The position numbers and the translations under genes were made by a program. A DNA stretch of 64,000 bases from Acidovorax defluvii. GTDB lineage: Bacteria; Pseudomonadota; Gammaproteobacteria; Burkholderiales; Burkholderiaceae_C. The notes beneath the pieces were generated by a model. It was not told where the DNA came from, searched no databases, and was given only the letters and a program-made list of their open reading frames with translations. Position 1 is the first letter of the stretch, and each line of letters opens with the position of its first letter. The stretch is from positions 1 to 64,000 of the forward strand of contig QLTU01000005.1 of the NCBI GenBank assembly GCA_003268905.1, written 5' to 3'. Positions 18,899 through 27,308 of this stretch are shown piece after piece.

Positions 18899-19891
18899 TT
18901 ATTGAATGGCAGGCGGCACAGGCTGCTGGCTGATCATGGGAGAGACAAAAATCTGTGCCGCATCCACTGCGTCAAACCGGTATTGCTGTCCACAAAATTC
19001 GCAGCCCACCTCAATGTCGTCGCGTTCGGACAGAATGCTCTCGATCTCGTCCCTGCCCAGGCTGCGCAACATGTTGCCCACGCGCTCGCGGCTACAGCTG
19101 CACGCAAAACGCGGGCCGTTCCCCCCTTGCTGCGGCTCGAAGCGCAGCAGCTTTTCTTCCCAGAAAAGGCGGCGCAGGATGGTGTCCACGTCCAACGTCA
19201 GCAGCTCTTCGCGGGTCAGGCTTGATGCCAGGTGGGCAATGCGGTTGTAGTCCTCGTTGCGGCCGATCTGGTCTTCGTTTTCGCGGTGCGTCAGGCCCGC
19301 AGCCAGGTTGCCCTCGCCCTTGAGGGGCATGCGCTGGATCAGCAGGCCGGCCGCCACGGTGTCGTTGGCAGCCAGCAACAGCACCGTATCAAGCTGCTCG
19401 GACTGCAGCATGTAGTGCTGCAGCACATCCGACAGGCGCTCCAGCTTTTCATGGTGGTCGCCGTGCAGTGGCACCACGCCCTGATAGGGTTGCTGGCCCG
19501 GGTGGCGGTCCTTGGGGTCGAGCGTGATGGCACAGCGCCCGCCGCCGGCCACATTGAGCATCTGGCTCAGCCGCGCATCGTCGGCCACAGGGCCGTTCAC
19601 CGTGGCGGTGGCACGCAGGCTCAGGTCGGATTGCACCTCGGCCACCGCCAGCTTGACCGGCCCGTCACCAAAAATCTGCAGCACCAGCGCGCCGTTGAAC
19701 TTGATGTTCGACTGCATCAGCACGCCGGCTGCGGCCATTTCGCCGAGCAGTTCGCTCACGGGTGCAGGGTAGGCGCCAGTGGCGGAGTTGCTCGCGCGCA
19801 CGCGCAGGATCTCGGTCCATGCCTCGGTCAGGCGCACCAGCATGCCGCGCACGGGCATGCCATCGAAAAGAAACTTGTGGAGTTCAGACAC
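18899..19891 (-). CDS. hslO: 33-kDa redox-regulated chaperone Hsp33
   Basis: Redox-activated holdase that protects cytosolic proteins under oxidative stress. It is 330 aa. The N-terminal core is followed by the C-terminal redox switch: Cys residues in FACSCSRERV (C-x-C) and EVGCEFCGQQYRF (C-x2-C) that bind zinc when reduced. It starts GTG with VSELHKFLFDGMPVRG. A TGGAAT-like hexamer lies six bases upstream. Convergent with the gene after ftsB, 8 bp apart. Confidence 0.93.
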   Translation of the reverse strand: MSELHKFLFDGMPVRGMLVRLTEAWTEILRVRASNSATGAYPAPVSELLGEMAAAGVLMQSNIKFNGALVLQIFGDGPVKLAVAEVQSDLSLRATATVNGPVADDARLSQMLNVAGGGRCAITLDPKDRHPGQQPYQGVVPLHGDHHEKLERLSDVLQHYMLQSEQLDTVLLLAANDTVAAGLLIQRMPLKGEGNLAAGLTHRENEDQIGRNEDYNRIAHLASSLTREELLTLDVDTILRRLFWEEKLLRFEPQQGGNGPRFACSCSRERVGNMLRSLGRDEIESILSERDDIEVGCEFCGQQYRFDAVDAAQIFVSPMISQQPVPPAIQ

Positions 19892-19931
19892 GCAGGGATT
19901 CCAGAAAAAAGTCGGGCTCGGTGGGCGGGCT

Positions 19932-20456
19932 TCAGGCCAGCTTGCGCAGGCCGCTTTGAAAGCGGCGCGCGTTGTCCATGTAGTGCCGGGCGCTCTGGCG
20001 CAGGCCTTCGATGTGCTCGGGGCTCAGTTCACGCACGGCCTTGGCAGGGCTACCGATGATCATGGAGCCATCGGGAAACTCTTTGCCCTCGGTCACCAAC
20101 GCGCCCGCGCCCACCAGGCAGTTCTTGCCGATTCTGGCGCCGTTGAGCACGATGGCGCCAATGCCGATAAGCGTTTCGTCGCCAATGGTGCAACCGTGCA
20201 GCATGACCTGGTGGCCCACCGTCACGCGCTCACCGATTACCAGCGGCTGGCCGAAGTCGGCGTGCAGCACGCTCGCATCCTGGATATTGGTGCCTGCGCC
20301 GATGGTGATGGCCTCGGTGTCGCCGCGCACCACCGTGCCAAACCACACGCTGGCGTTCTCGCCCAGCACCACGTTGCCGATCACCTGCGCGGTGTCGGCC
20401 ACCCAGGCCGAGGCCGCCACGCGCGGGGCCACGCCATCGAGTTCGTAAATCGCCAT
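19932..20456 (-). CDS. Gamma-class carbonic anhydrase-like hexapeptide protein
   Basis: A 174-aa trimeric left-handed beta-helix protein of the YrdA/PaaY gamma-carbonic-anhydrase group. It has hexapeptide repeats from about residue 18 to 130 (IGNVVLGENASVWFG, IGAGTNIQDASVLHAD). The three metal-ligand histidines are visible in LHAD and VGHQVMLHG, and NARRF is near the C-terminus. Carbonic anhydrase activity of this subfamily is often weak or undetected. The start MAIYELDG is preferred to an upstream ATG three codons earlier. Divergent from the DUF455 gene. Confidence 0.87.
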   Translation of the reverse strand: MAIYELDGVAPRVAASAWVADTAQVIGNVVLGENASVWFGTVVRGDTEAITIGAGTNIQDASVLHADFGQPLVIGERVTVGHQVMLHGCTIGDETLIGIGAIVLNGARIGKNCLVGAGALVTEGKEFPDGSMIIGSPAKAVRELSPEHIEGLRQSARHYMDNARRFQSGLRKLA

Positions 20457-20538
20457 GCAACACACTCCGTAAAAAATGGATCTGCCGGTTGGTTACAAAG
20501 CATCTGCTCTGGCCCTCCAACCAACTCCAGGCAGGGCC

Positions 20539-20544
20539 TAGAAT
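20539..20544 (+). promoter_or_regulatory. -10 box TAGAAT for the DUF455 gene, leaderless spacing
   Basis: TAGAAT is followed by TGTAAGG and the ATG at 20552, a seven-base gap. AAGG directly abuts the ATG and is too close to act as a ribosome binding site. Confidence 0.5.
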
Positions 20545-20551
20545 TGTAAGG

Positions 20552-21355
20552 ATGGAGCTTCGCCAACGTGCACTGCAGGTCTTGTGCCTCTCAGACCCAG
20601 AACAAAAAGCGGCCGCAACGCTTGACCTTCAAGCGCATTCGGCTATGCTTTCAATAGCAGAACAAGCCCCTGCAGCCCCGCCAGATGCCGCCGCCCTGCC
20701 CGGCCACCCCGAGCGCCCCGCCCTGCTGCGCCACACCGAGGTCGCGCGCCGCTCCCCGGCCACCGCACAGGGCCGTGCCATCCTCATCCACGCCATTGCG
20801 CACATTGAGTTCAACGCCATCAACCTGGCCCTTGATGCGGTCTGGCGTTTTGATGGCATGCCGCCGGCCTATTACCTCGACTGGCTGCGCGTGGCGGCCG
20901 AAGAGGCCCAGCACTTCAGGCTGCTGCGCGACCACCTGCGCCGCCAGGGCCACGACTATGGTGATTTCCCGGCCCACCAGGGTCTGTGGACCATGTGCGA
21001 GAAAACGCAGCACGACATCGTCGCCCGCATGGCCCTGGTGCCCCGCACCATGGAAGCGCGCGGCCTGGACGCCACGCCGCAGATCCAGCGCAAGCTGCGC
21101 CAGGTGGGCACCCCCGATGCACTGGCTGCCGTGGACATCCTGGACACCATCCTGCGTGACGAGGTGGGCCACGTGGCCATTGGCAACCACTGGTACCGCT
21201 GGCTGTGCGCGCGCCAGGGGCTGGACCCCGAAAGCCTTTATGACCAGCTCGTGCGCCAATACGATGCGCCCCGGCTCAAGCCCCCGTTCAACGAGGCCGC
21301 ACGCCGCAGCGCCGGCTTTACCGAAGCCGAATTGCTGTGGCTGCAGCAGGGGTGA
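20552..21355 (+). CDS. DUF455 ferritin-like protein
   Basis: A 267-aa all-helical protein of the COG2833/DUF455 family. Ferritin-like di-iron ligands are seen in AHIEFNAINLALD, EEAQHFRLLRDHL and RDEVGHVAIGNHWY (E-x2-H motifs). The physiological substrate is unknown. The start MELRQRALQ is chosen because of the -10 box seven bases upstream. Codons about 20-36 (LDLQAHSAMLSIAEQA) coincide with a possible palindromic repeat. Confidence 0.82.
   Translation: MELRQRALQVLCLSDPEQKAAATLDLQAHSAMLSIAEQAPAAPPDAAALPGHPERPALLRHTEVARRSPATAQGRAILIHAIAHIEFNAINLALDAVWRFDGMPPAYYLDWLRVAAEEAQHFRLLRDHLRRQGHDYGDFPAHQGLWTMCEKTQHDIVARMALVPRTMEARGLDATPQIQRKLRQVGTPDALAAVDILDTILRDEVGHVAIGNHWYRWLCARQGLDPESLYDQLVRQYDAPRLKPPFNEAARRSAGFTEAELLWLQQG
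20613..20660. repeat. Possible palindromic repeat in the DUF455 N-terminus
   Basis: The minus strand reads TGCTATTGAAAGCATAGC, then ATGCGCTTGAAGGTCAAGCG, matching both paired parts of the dispersed repeat loosely. It is AT-richer than the flanks. Confidence 0.4.
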
Positions 21356-21444
21356 TCCAGGCGCCCTAAACGCCGAACCTTTCTACAATCCGCCAACGCC
21401 GCGTCCGGCATTCTTGGCACGCTGAAACCAACACCCCCCACCCC

Positions 21445-22707
21445 ATGTCCACACATCCTGCCAACGGTGCCAACTCACCGCCGCCCCCCAACCAGTCGTC
21501 TGTTGCCATGATTGCGCGGCAGGCGATCGTGAACGCGCAGCACATGGTGGTGGGCTATGAGCTGTTCAACCGCTCACGCACAGGCGCAGGGCATACGTCC
21601 GCCACCGATGTCATTTTGGTGTTCACCGCGCTCTCCCATGCCGGAACCGAAGAGCTGGTGGGCAAGAAGCTCATCTTCGTCAACTGCACCCATGAAAGCC
21701 TGGCGGGTGGTCACCTCGAACTGTTGGACCCCGACAAGGTCGTGCTCGAAATCCCCCCCTTGGGCCATGCCGCCAGCGCCGAGGTGGTGGCCCGCCTGCC
21801 CATTCTGGCGGGGTTGCGCGAACGCGGCTTTCACCTGGCGTTCAACCACACCGTGCTCGAATCCGCCTACGCGCCCTGGTTGCCGCTGGCAGACTACATC
21901 AAGCTGGATCTGTCGGTGCTCGCCCCCGACCAGCTGGCCGTGCTGATCAGCTATGCCGGCCGGCATTCGCAGGCCGAGCTGATTGCCGAGAAAGTGGAAA
22001 CCGCGCAGCAATACGACATGGTTTCCAGCCAGGGCATTGATCTGTTCCAGGGCTACTGGTTCGCCCGCCCCGCGCTCGTCGAGGCCAAGCTGCTCCCGGC
22101 CTCGCAGGCCAGCATCATCCAGCTCATCAACCTGGTGCGCAAGCAGGCCAGCACGGACGACATCGAGGAAGTGCTCAAAAAAGACGCGGGACTGGCCTTC
22201 AACCTCATGCGGCTCATCAACTCCTCGGGCTTTGGCCTGAGCCGCGAGATCACATCCTTCCGCCAGGCAGTGATGCTCATGGGCCTGAAAAAATTGTTCC
22301 GCTGGGCGGCCCTGCTGCTGACCGCCTCGCGCTCCAGTGGCACGCCGTCACCGGTGGGCCACACCGCCGTGGTGCGTGGGCGGCTGATGGAACTGCTGGC
22401 CCTGGAAACCCTGCCCCCTGAAGAGGCCGATCTGGCGTTTGTGGCGGGCATTTTCTCGCTGCTGGACGTGATGCTGAACATGCCCATCGAATCAGCGCTC
22501 GGCCTGCTGAGCGTGCCCGATGAGGTCGCGGACGCCCTGCTGCGGCGCGAAGGCTTCCTGGGCGACCTGCTCACGCTCGCCGAGGCCTGCGAATCCAGCG
22601 ATGACGCCGTGTTTGACCGTGCAGCGGGCACCCTGCACCTGTCCAGCCAGCAAATCAACTTTGCCCATCTGCAGGCACTGGCCTGGGCGGACCAGCTCAC
22701 GGACTGA
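21445..22707 (+). CDS. EAL-HDOD signalling protein, copy 1
   Basis: A 420-aa YuxH-type protein. It has a degenerate EAL domain (about 20-215; begins MIARQAIVNAQHMVVGYELFNR, where the catalytic EAL is replaced by YELF), then an HDOD domain (about 220-415; LINLVRKQASTDDIEEVLKKD, FNLMRLINSSGFGLS). Such proteins are usually inactive as c-di-GMP phosphodiesterases and act as regulatory scaffolds. It is a tandem paralogue of the next gene, with clear colinear similarity over the whole length. A TACAAT box lies 55 bp upstream. Confidence 0.88.
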   Translation: MSTHPANGANSPPPPNQSSVAMIARQAIVNAQHMVVGYELFNRSRTGAGHTSATDVILVFTALSHAGTEELVGKKLIFVNCTHESLAGGHLELLDPDKVVLEIPPLGHAASAEVVARLPILAGLRERGFHLAFNHTVLESAYAPWLPLADYIKLDLSVLAPDQLAVLISYAGRHSQAELIAEKVETAQQYDMVSSQGIDLFQGYWFARPALVEAKLLPASQASIIQLINLVRKQASTDDIEEVLKKDAGLAFNLMRLINSSGFGLSREITSFRQAVMLMGLKKLFRWAALLLTASRSSGTPSPVGHTAVVRGRLMELLALETLPPEEADLAFVAGIFSLLDVMLNMPIESALGLLSVPDEVADALLRREGFLGDLLTLAEACESSDDAVFDRAAGTLHLSSQQINFAHLQALAWADQLTD

Positions 22708-22773
22708 CCTTGCGGGCAGAGCCTCCGGTCTAGAATGGACCGGCCCCCCCGCAACACCCTTACCAGCGTATCC

Positions 22774-24057
22774 ATGTCGAGCACCAACGAACAAGATATT
22801 CCGCAAGCCGAAGTGGCTGCCCCAGACGGCACAGAGACCGACAATCTGGCCATCATTGCACGCCAAGCCATCGTGGACGCCAACCGGGCAGTCTATGGTT
22901 ACGAGCTGTTCGACCGCTCCACGGCGTCGGACTCACATACCGCTGCCAGTGATGCCGCACTGCTGTTCAATGCCCTGTCGTATGCCGGCACCGAAGCACT
23001 GGTGGGCAAGAAGACCGTATTCATCAACTGCACGCATGAAAGCCTCGCCGGCGGGCACCTGGAACTCATCCACCCCGACAAGGTGGTGCTCGAAGTGCCC
23101 CCACTCGCCGACAGCGCCACGGCCGAGGAAATTGAAGCCCGGGTGGCCACACTGGACGCCTTGCGCACCCGGGGTTTCCGGCTGGCGTTCGATCAACATG
23201 TGCTCAAGCGCAGCTATGTGTCGTGGTTGCCGCTGGCGGGCTTTATCAAGCTCGACATGCAGGCCTTCAAGCCCGAGTTGGCGGGCCCGCTGGTCAAATT
23301 TGCCGGCATGCACAGCCAGGCCACGCTGGTAGCGGAGAAGGTGGAAACCCCCGAGCAATACCAGCTGATGGCGGACCTGGGGGTCAAGCTGTTCCAGGGC
23401 TACTGGTTCGCCAAACCCTCGCTGGTGAAGGCCACCACCATACGCCCGTCGCAGGCCACCATCATCCAGCTCATCAACCTGGTGCGCAAACAGGCCAGCA
23501 CGGCCGAGATCGAAGACCTGCTCAAGAAAGACCCCACGCTGTCTTTCAACCTGCTGCGTTTCATCAACTCGTCGGGCTTTGGCCTGTCGTGCGAAGTCAC
23601 GTCGTTCCGCCATGCCGTGATGATCCTGGGCCTCAAGAAGCTGTTCCGCTGGGCCGCCTTGCTCATGACCACGTCGCGCGCAGGCGGTCCCCCGCCGGCC
23701 GTGGGAACCACTGCGGTGGTGCGTGGTCGCCTGATGGAGTTGCTGGCCGCCGAGTTGCTGCCACCCGAGGAATGCGACAACGCCTTTGTGGTGGGCGTTT
23801 TCTCACTGCTGGATGTAATGCTGGGCGTGCCCCTGGAAAAAGCCCTGGAATCGGTGGCCTTGCCCCAACCCGTGACGGACGCACTGCTGCACGGCACCGG
23901 CGTTTTTGCGCCATTTCTCGAACTCACACGCGCCTGCGAAAGCGGCGACGAGGCCGCATTTGCCAAGGCCGCCGAGTCCTTGCACCTGTCCAACCGCCAG
24001 GTCAACTGGGCGCACCTGCAAGCCCTCACCTGGGCGGAAACGCTGAACGAAGACTAA
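22774..24057 (+). CDS. EAL-HDOD signalling protein, copy 2
   Basis: A 427-aa paralogue of the preceding gene with the same two-domain plan: IIARQAIVDANRAVYGYELFDRS opens the degenerate EAL domain, TATLVAEKVETPEQYQLM closes it, and LINLVRKQASTAEIEDLLKKD opens the HDOD domain. The catalytic acidic residues of true EAL enzymes are not evident. The start MSSTNEQDI is preferred; an ATG 13 codons upstream overlaps a TAGAAT -10 box (22731-22736), so it lies in promoter sequence. Its own promoter suggests separate control of the two copies. Confidence 0.87.
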   Translation: MSSTNEQDIPQAEVAAPDGTETDNLAIIARQAIVDANRAVYGYELFDRSTASDSHTAASDAALLFNALSYAGTEALVGKKTVFINCTHESLAGGHLELIHPDKVVLEVPPLADSATAEEIEARVATLDALRTRGFRLAFDQHVLKRSYVSWLPLAGFIKLDMQAFKPELAGPLVKFAGMHSQATLVAEKVETPEQYQLMADLGVKLFQGYWFAKPSLVKATTIRPSQATIIQLINLVRKQASTAEIEDLLKKDPTLSFNLLRFINSSGFGLSCEVTSFRHAVMILGLKKLFRWAALLMTTSRAGGPPPAVGTTAVVRGRLMELLAAELLPPEECDNAFVVGVFSLLDVMLGVPLEKALESVALPQPVTDALLHGTGVFAPFLELTRACESGDEAAFAKAAESLHLSNRQVNWAHLQALTWAETLNED

Positions 24058-24066
24058 TCCGGTCAC

Positions 24067-24096
24067 CGTGCCGCCCACTTCCAAAGGGGCGGCACG
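24067..24096 (+). terminator. GC-rich hairpin after the second EAL-HDOD gene
   Basis: CGTGCCGCC pairs perfectly with GGCGGCACG around a 12-base loop, 10 bases past the stop. It is followed by G/C rather than T, so intrinsic termination would be weak. Confidence 0.45.
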
Positions 24097-24124
24097 CGCG
24101 GCGTGAAAGGCCCCGCTCCGAGGG

Positions 24125-24151
24125 GAAAAAAAGAAGCAGCTTTCGGCTGCC
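24125..24151 (-). terminator. Rho-independent terminator of a Bug-family gene
   Basis: On the minus strand GCAGC CGAAA GCTGC is followed by TTCTTTTTTT. It lies just past the stop codon of the binding-protein gene at 24164. Confidence 0.8.
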
Positions 24152-24163
24152 CGCCCCCCAGAG

Positions 24164-25153
24164 TCAGTTGGCCTTGATGCCCGCGCTGCGGATGATGCGG
24201 GCGTTGTTCTCGGATTCCAGCGCAATCTGGCGGGCAAATTCGGCCGCCGTGCCGCCCGTGGGCACGTTGTCGGTGGCATCGAGCTTGCTGCGGATATCGG
24301 GCAGTGCCAGTGCCTTGTTCAGCTCGGCATTGAGCCGCTCCAGCACCGCAGCTGGGGTCTGAGCTGGCGCGTAAATGCCAAACAGCGATGACATGTTGGC
24401 AGCAGGCAGGCCCAGCTCCGCCAGCGTGGGCACGTCGGGCAGGCTGGCCAGCCGCGCAGGGGCACCAACGGCCAGTGGCTTGAGCTTGCCCGCTTTCACA
24501 TGCTGCTGCACCGCAGGGCCTGCATTGGTGGAAAGCACTTCAAACTGCCCGCCGAGGGCATCGTTCATCTGCTGGCCGCCCCCCTTGTAGGGCACATGGG
24601 TGATCTGCACCTGTGCGCTGGCCATGATCTGCTCGAGCATGATGTGGCCCAGCGACGCCGGGCCCGAGGTGGTCCAGCGGATCTCCCCCGGCTTGGCGCG
24701 CGCGGTGGCCAGCAGATCGCGAAAATCCTTCGCCTTGCTGGCCGGGGTGCCCAGCAACAGCACGGGCGAATACATGACACTGACTACGGGCGCAATGTCT
24801 TTTTGCGGGTCAAACGGCGATTTGCCCAGATGGGGGTTGAGTGCCAACGGGCTGATGGCGGCAAAGCCCAGGGTATAGCCATCGGGCGCTGCCTTGGCCA
24901 CGGCATCCACGCCGATGCTGCCACTGGCGCCCGCCTTGTTCTCAATGACCACCGGGGTCCCCAGCTGCACCGCCAGCTTGTCTGCCAGCGCACGCGCCAC
25001 CGTGTCGCTCACCCCACCTGCGGGGTAAGCGACGACTATGCGGATGGGCTTGGAGGGCCAGGCGGCCGGTTGGGATTGGGCATGGGCCAGTGGTGGCACC
25101 AGGGCGCTCAGGCACAGCGCGGCCAGCAGGCTGCGACGGCTTTTGAAGGGCAT
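24164..25153 (-). CDS. Bug-family (TctC-like) solute-binding protein, copy 1
   Basis: A 329-aa periplasmic binding protein of the tripartite tricarboxylate transporter/Bug family. The signal peptide ends PPLAHAQ. The mature protein opens WPSKPIRIVVAYPAGG and has the family loops GTPVVIENKAGASG and [10 protein letters not shown] that grip carboxylated ligands. No TctA or TctB membrane gene is nearby, as is usual for these expanded orphan families. The ligand is unknown. It has its own terminator and lies downstream of xerD on the same strand. Confidence 0.9.
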   Translation of the reverse strand: MPFKSRRSLLAALCLSALVPPLAHAQSQPAAWPSKPIRIVVAYPAGGVSDTVARALADKLAVQLGTPVVIENKAGASGSIGVDAVAKAAPDGYTLGFAAISPLALNPHLGKSPFDPQKDIAPVVSVMYSPVLLLGTPASKAKDFRDLLATARAKPGEIRWTTSGPASLGHIMLEQIMASAQVQITHVPYKGGGQQMNDALGGQFEVLSTNAGPAVQQHVKAGKLKPLAVGAPARLASLPDVPTLAELGLPAANMSSLFGIYAPAQTPAAVLERLNAELNKALALPDIRSKLDATDNVPTGGTAAEFARQIALESENNARIIRSAGIKAN

Positions 25154-25256
25154 GACGGCTTTCGATGTTCAGGGAAAGCTGCCGATTTTGGCGCAGATCG
25201 CCCGGGCCTGCCTGCACCGTTCAACCGTTATCCCCGCTGCCACCCCGTTACCGCCG

Positions 25257-26156
25257 TCACCCCCGGGGGTGGTGGCGTGAATGCAGCGCTTTCAGGCGCT
25301 CGCGCGCCACATGGGTGTAGATGGTGGTGGTGGAAATATCGACATGTCCCAGCAACAGCTGCACCACCCGCAGGTCGGCCCCATGGTTGAGCAGATGCGT
25401 GGCAAAGGCGTGGCGCAGCGTGTGCGGGGACAGCGGCGCGGTAATGCCCGCCACCGCCGCCCACTTTTTGACGATCATCCAGAACATCACGCGTGTCATG
25501 CCGGCGCCCCGCTGGGTGACAAAAAGGTCCTCGGTCTGCTGGCCGCCCAGAATCATGCCGCGCGACTCCTGCAGGTAGCGCTCGATCCACAGTCGTGCCT
25601 CCTCTCCAAACGGCACCAGACGCTCCTTGCTGCCCTTGCCCATCACCCGCAATACGCCTTCATTCAGGCCAAGCTGAAAGGTCTTGAGCGTGACCAGCTC
25701 GGTCACGCGCAGGCCGCTGGCATACATCAGCTCCAGCATGGTGCGATCGCGCAGGCCCAGCGGCGTGCCCACGTCGGGCGCATTGAGCAGCGCCTCCACC
25801 TGTGCCTGCGACAGGGTTTTGGGCACGCGCAGCGGCTGGCGTGCCGCCTCCAGCCGCACGGTGGGGTCGGCGCTGATGCGGCGCTCACGCAGCGCCCAGT
25901 GAAAATACCGCCGCAGCACCGTCAGGCGCCGGTTGGCCGATGTGGCCCGCGTCTGGGCATGGCGCTCAGCAAAATAGGCCTGCAGGTGGTGCTCGGCCGT
26001 GTCATCCAGTGCCAGTGCGGGTTGCTGGCCAGCCAGCCAGGTGCCATACAGCGTGAGGTCGCGCCGGTAGGCGGCCAGCGTGTTGCGGGCCAGGCCGTCC
26101 TCCAGCCAAAGGGCGTCCACAAAGGTATCGATGGCGGTCAGGCTGGCAGCAAGCAT
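25257..26156 (-). CDS. xerD: Site-specific tyrosine recombinase XerD
   Basis: Recombinase that, with XerC, resolves chromosome dimers at dif during division. At 299 aa it has the typical XerD length. The SAM-like N-terminal DNA-binding domain (1-105) is followed by the catalytic domain with Arg 150 (ASGLRVTEL), Lys 174 (GKGSKER), His 245 and Arg 248 (HTLRH), His 271 (LLGH) and the Tyr 280 nucleophile (TTTIYTHV). No integrase-associated genes or att-like repeats surround it, so it is the housekeeping enzyme. A TATCGT hexamer six bases upstream may be its -10. Confidence 0.93.
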   Translation of the reverse strand: MLAASLTAIDTFVDALWLEDGLARNTLAAYRRDLTLYGTWLAGQQPALALDDTAEHHLQAYFAERHAQTRATSANRRLTVLRRYFHWALRERRISADPTVRLEAARQPLRVPKTLSQAQVEALLNAPDVGTPLGLRDRTMLELMYASGLRVTELVTLKTFQLGLNEGVLRVMGKGSKERLVPFGEEARLWIERYLQESRGMILGGQQTEDLFVTQRGAGMTRVMFWMIVKKWAAVAGITAPLSPHTLRHAFATHLLNHGADLRVVQLLLGHVDISTTTIYTHVARERLKALHSRHHPRG

Positions 26157-26174
26157 CTAAAAACGATAGCACGT

Positions 26175-26202
26175 AAAAAAGCCGCCCGGACTGCGGGCGG
26201 CT
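26175..26202 (-). terminator. Rho-independent terminator between two leftward genes
   Basis: On the minus strand the stem AGCCGCCCG / CGGGCGGCT is followed by TTTTTT. It lies 20 bases after the stop of the Bug gene at 26222 and insulates xerD from it. Confidence 0.88.
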
Positions 26203-26221
26203 GGCGTGGCAAGCCGCCGGA

Positions 26222-27184
26222 TTATTCCAGCGTCAGCTTCTGCTTGGCCACCACGTCTTTGTACACCGCGTACTCGGCCTTGATCTGCGCGGCAAACTGG
26301 TCGGGGGTGTTGCCCACGATGATCGAGCCTGTTTCTTCAATGCGCTTTTTCACGGCCGGATCCTGCAGCGCCTTGCGCACTGCTGCGTTGACCTTGTCCA
26401 CCACCTCCTTGGGCAGGCCCTTGGGCCCGACGATGCCGTAGTAGGCCATGCGGTTCACTGGCTCCAGGCCCAGTTCCTTGAAGGTGGGCACATTGGGCAG
26501 CGCCGCCACGCGCTCGGGTGCAGCCACCACGATGGGCACCAGGCGGTTTTCCTTGATGAAGGGCAGTGCTGAAGGCAGGTTGTCAAAAATCATGGGAACC
26601 TGGCCGGCCACGGTGTCGTTCAGGGCGGGGCCTGCACCACGGTAGGGAATGTGGGTCACGAAGGTACCGGAGAGGTTCTTGTACAGCTCCATCTGCAGGT
26701 GGCCAATGCCGCCGGTGCCGGACGATGCATACGAGTATTTGCCAGGGGCCTTCTTGACTTCGGCCACGAACGACTTGTAGTCCTTGGCCGGGAAGCTGGG
26801 GTGCACCGCAATGATGTTGGGTGTGGCGGCGATGTTGATGATGGGCGTGAAATCCGTCAGCGGGTTATAGGGCGTCTTCGGATTGATGGCCGGGTTGGCC
26901 GCCGTGGTGGACACAGTGGCCACACCCAGCGTGTAACCATCGGGTGCCGACTTGGCCGTTTCGTTGGCGCCCACGATGCCGCCGCCACCCGATTTGTTTT
27001 CCACGATCACGCTTTGGCCCAGCGCGCGGCCCAGCGGGTCGGCAATCACACGGGCAATGATGTCGGTGGTGCCACCGGGTGCAAACGGCACTTGCAGCTT
27101 GATGACCTTGGTGGGATAGCCCTGGGCCGCGGCGCTGCCAGCAGCGGCTGCAAGGGTGAGAGCAAGCCATTGACGACGGTGCAT
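26222..27184 (-). CDS. Bug-family (TctC-like) solute-binding protein, copy 2
   Basis: A 320-aa periplasmic binding protein. The signal peptide is [21 protein letters not shown]. It has the family segments [29 protein letters not shown] and SAPDGYTLG. No membrane components of a TTT system are adjacent. AAAGGAGAA precedes the ATG. Two inverted repeats (27224-27236, 27247-27265) lie in the gap shared with the divergent AEC transporter gene and may be operators. Confidence 0.9.
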   Translation of the reverse strand: MHRRQWLALTLAAAAGSAAAQGYPTKVIKLQVPFAPGGTTDIIARVIADPLGRALGQSVIVENKSGGGGIVGANETAKSAPDGYTLGVATVSTTAANPAINPKTPYNPLTDFTPIINIAATPNIIAVHPSFPAKDYKSFVAEVKKAPGKYSYASSGTGGIGHLQMELYKNLSGTFVTHIPYRGAGPALNDTVAGQVPMIFDNLPSALPFIKENRLVPIVVAAPERVAALPNVPTFKELGLEPVNRMAYYGIVGPKGLPKEVVDKVNAAVRKALQDPAVKKRIEETGSIIVGNTPDQFAAQIKAEYAVYKDVVAKQKLTLE

Positions 27185-27223
27185 TCAGTTCTCCTTTGTG
27201 TGAATAAAAGACCAACCTATCGT

Positions 27224-27265
27224 ATGCGCAACGCATGGCGCTCAGACCTATGGATTCCCCATAGG
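27224..27265. promoter_or_regulatory. Two inverted repeats in a divergent intergenic region
   Basis: ATGCG-CAA-CGCAT (27224-27236) and CCTATGG-ATTCC-CCATAGG (27247-27265) lie between the divergent Bug and AEC genes. Each is a dyad of operator size. No regulator gene is nearby. Confidence 0.4.
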
Positions 27266-27295
27266 GGCCAACCCGCACACAACGGCCCCCTCGGG

Positions 27296-27301
27296 TATTC
27301 T
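27296..27301 (+). promoter_or_regulatory. -10-like TATTCT for the AEC gene, leaderless spacing
   Basis: TATTCT is followed by CGGCACC and the GTG start at 27309, a seven-base gap without a ribosome binding site. Confidence 0.45.
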
Positions 27302-27308
27302 CGGCACC

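Noticed and set aside
25257-26156. Tyrosine recombinase as evidence of an integrated mobile element
   Set aside because: All residues, length and context match housekeeping XerD; no tRNA, att repeats or phage genes flank it.
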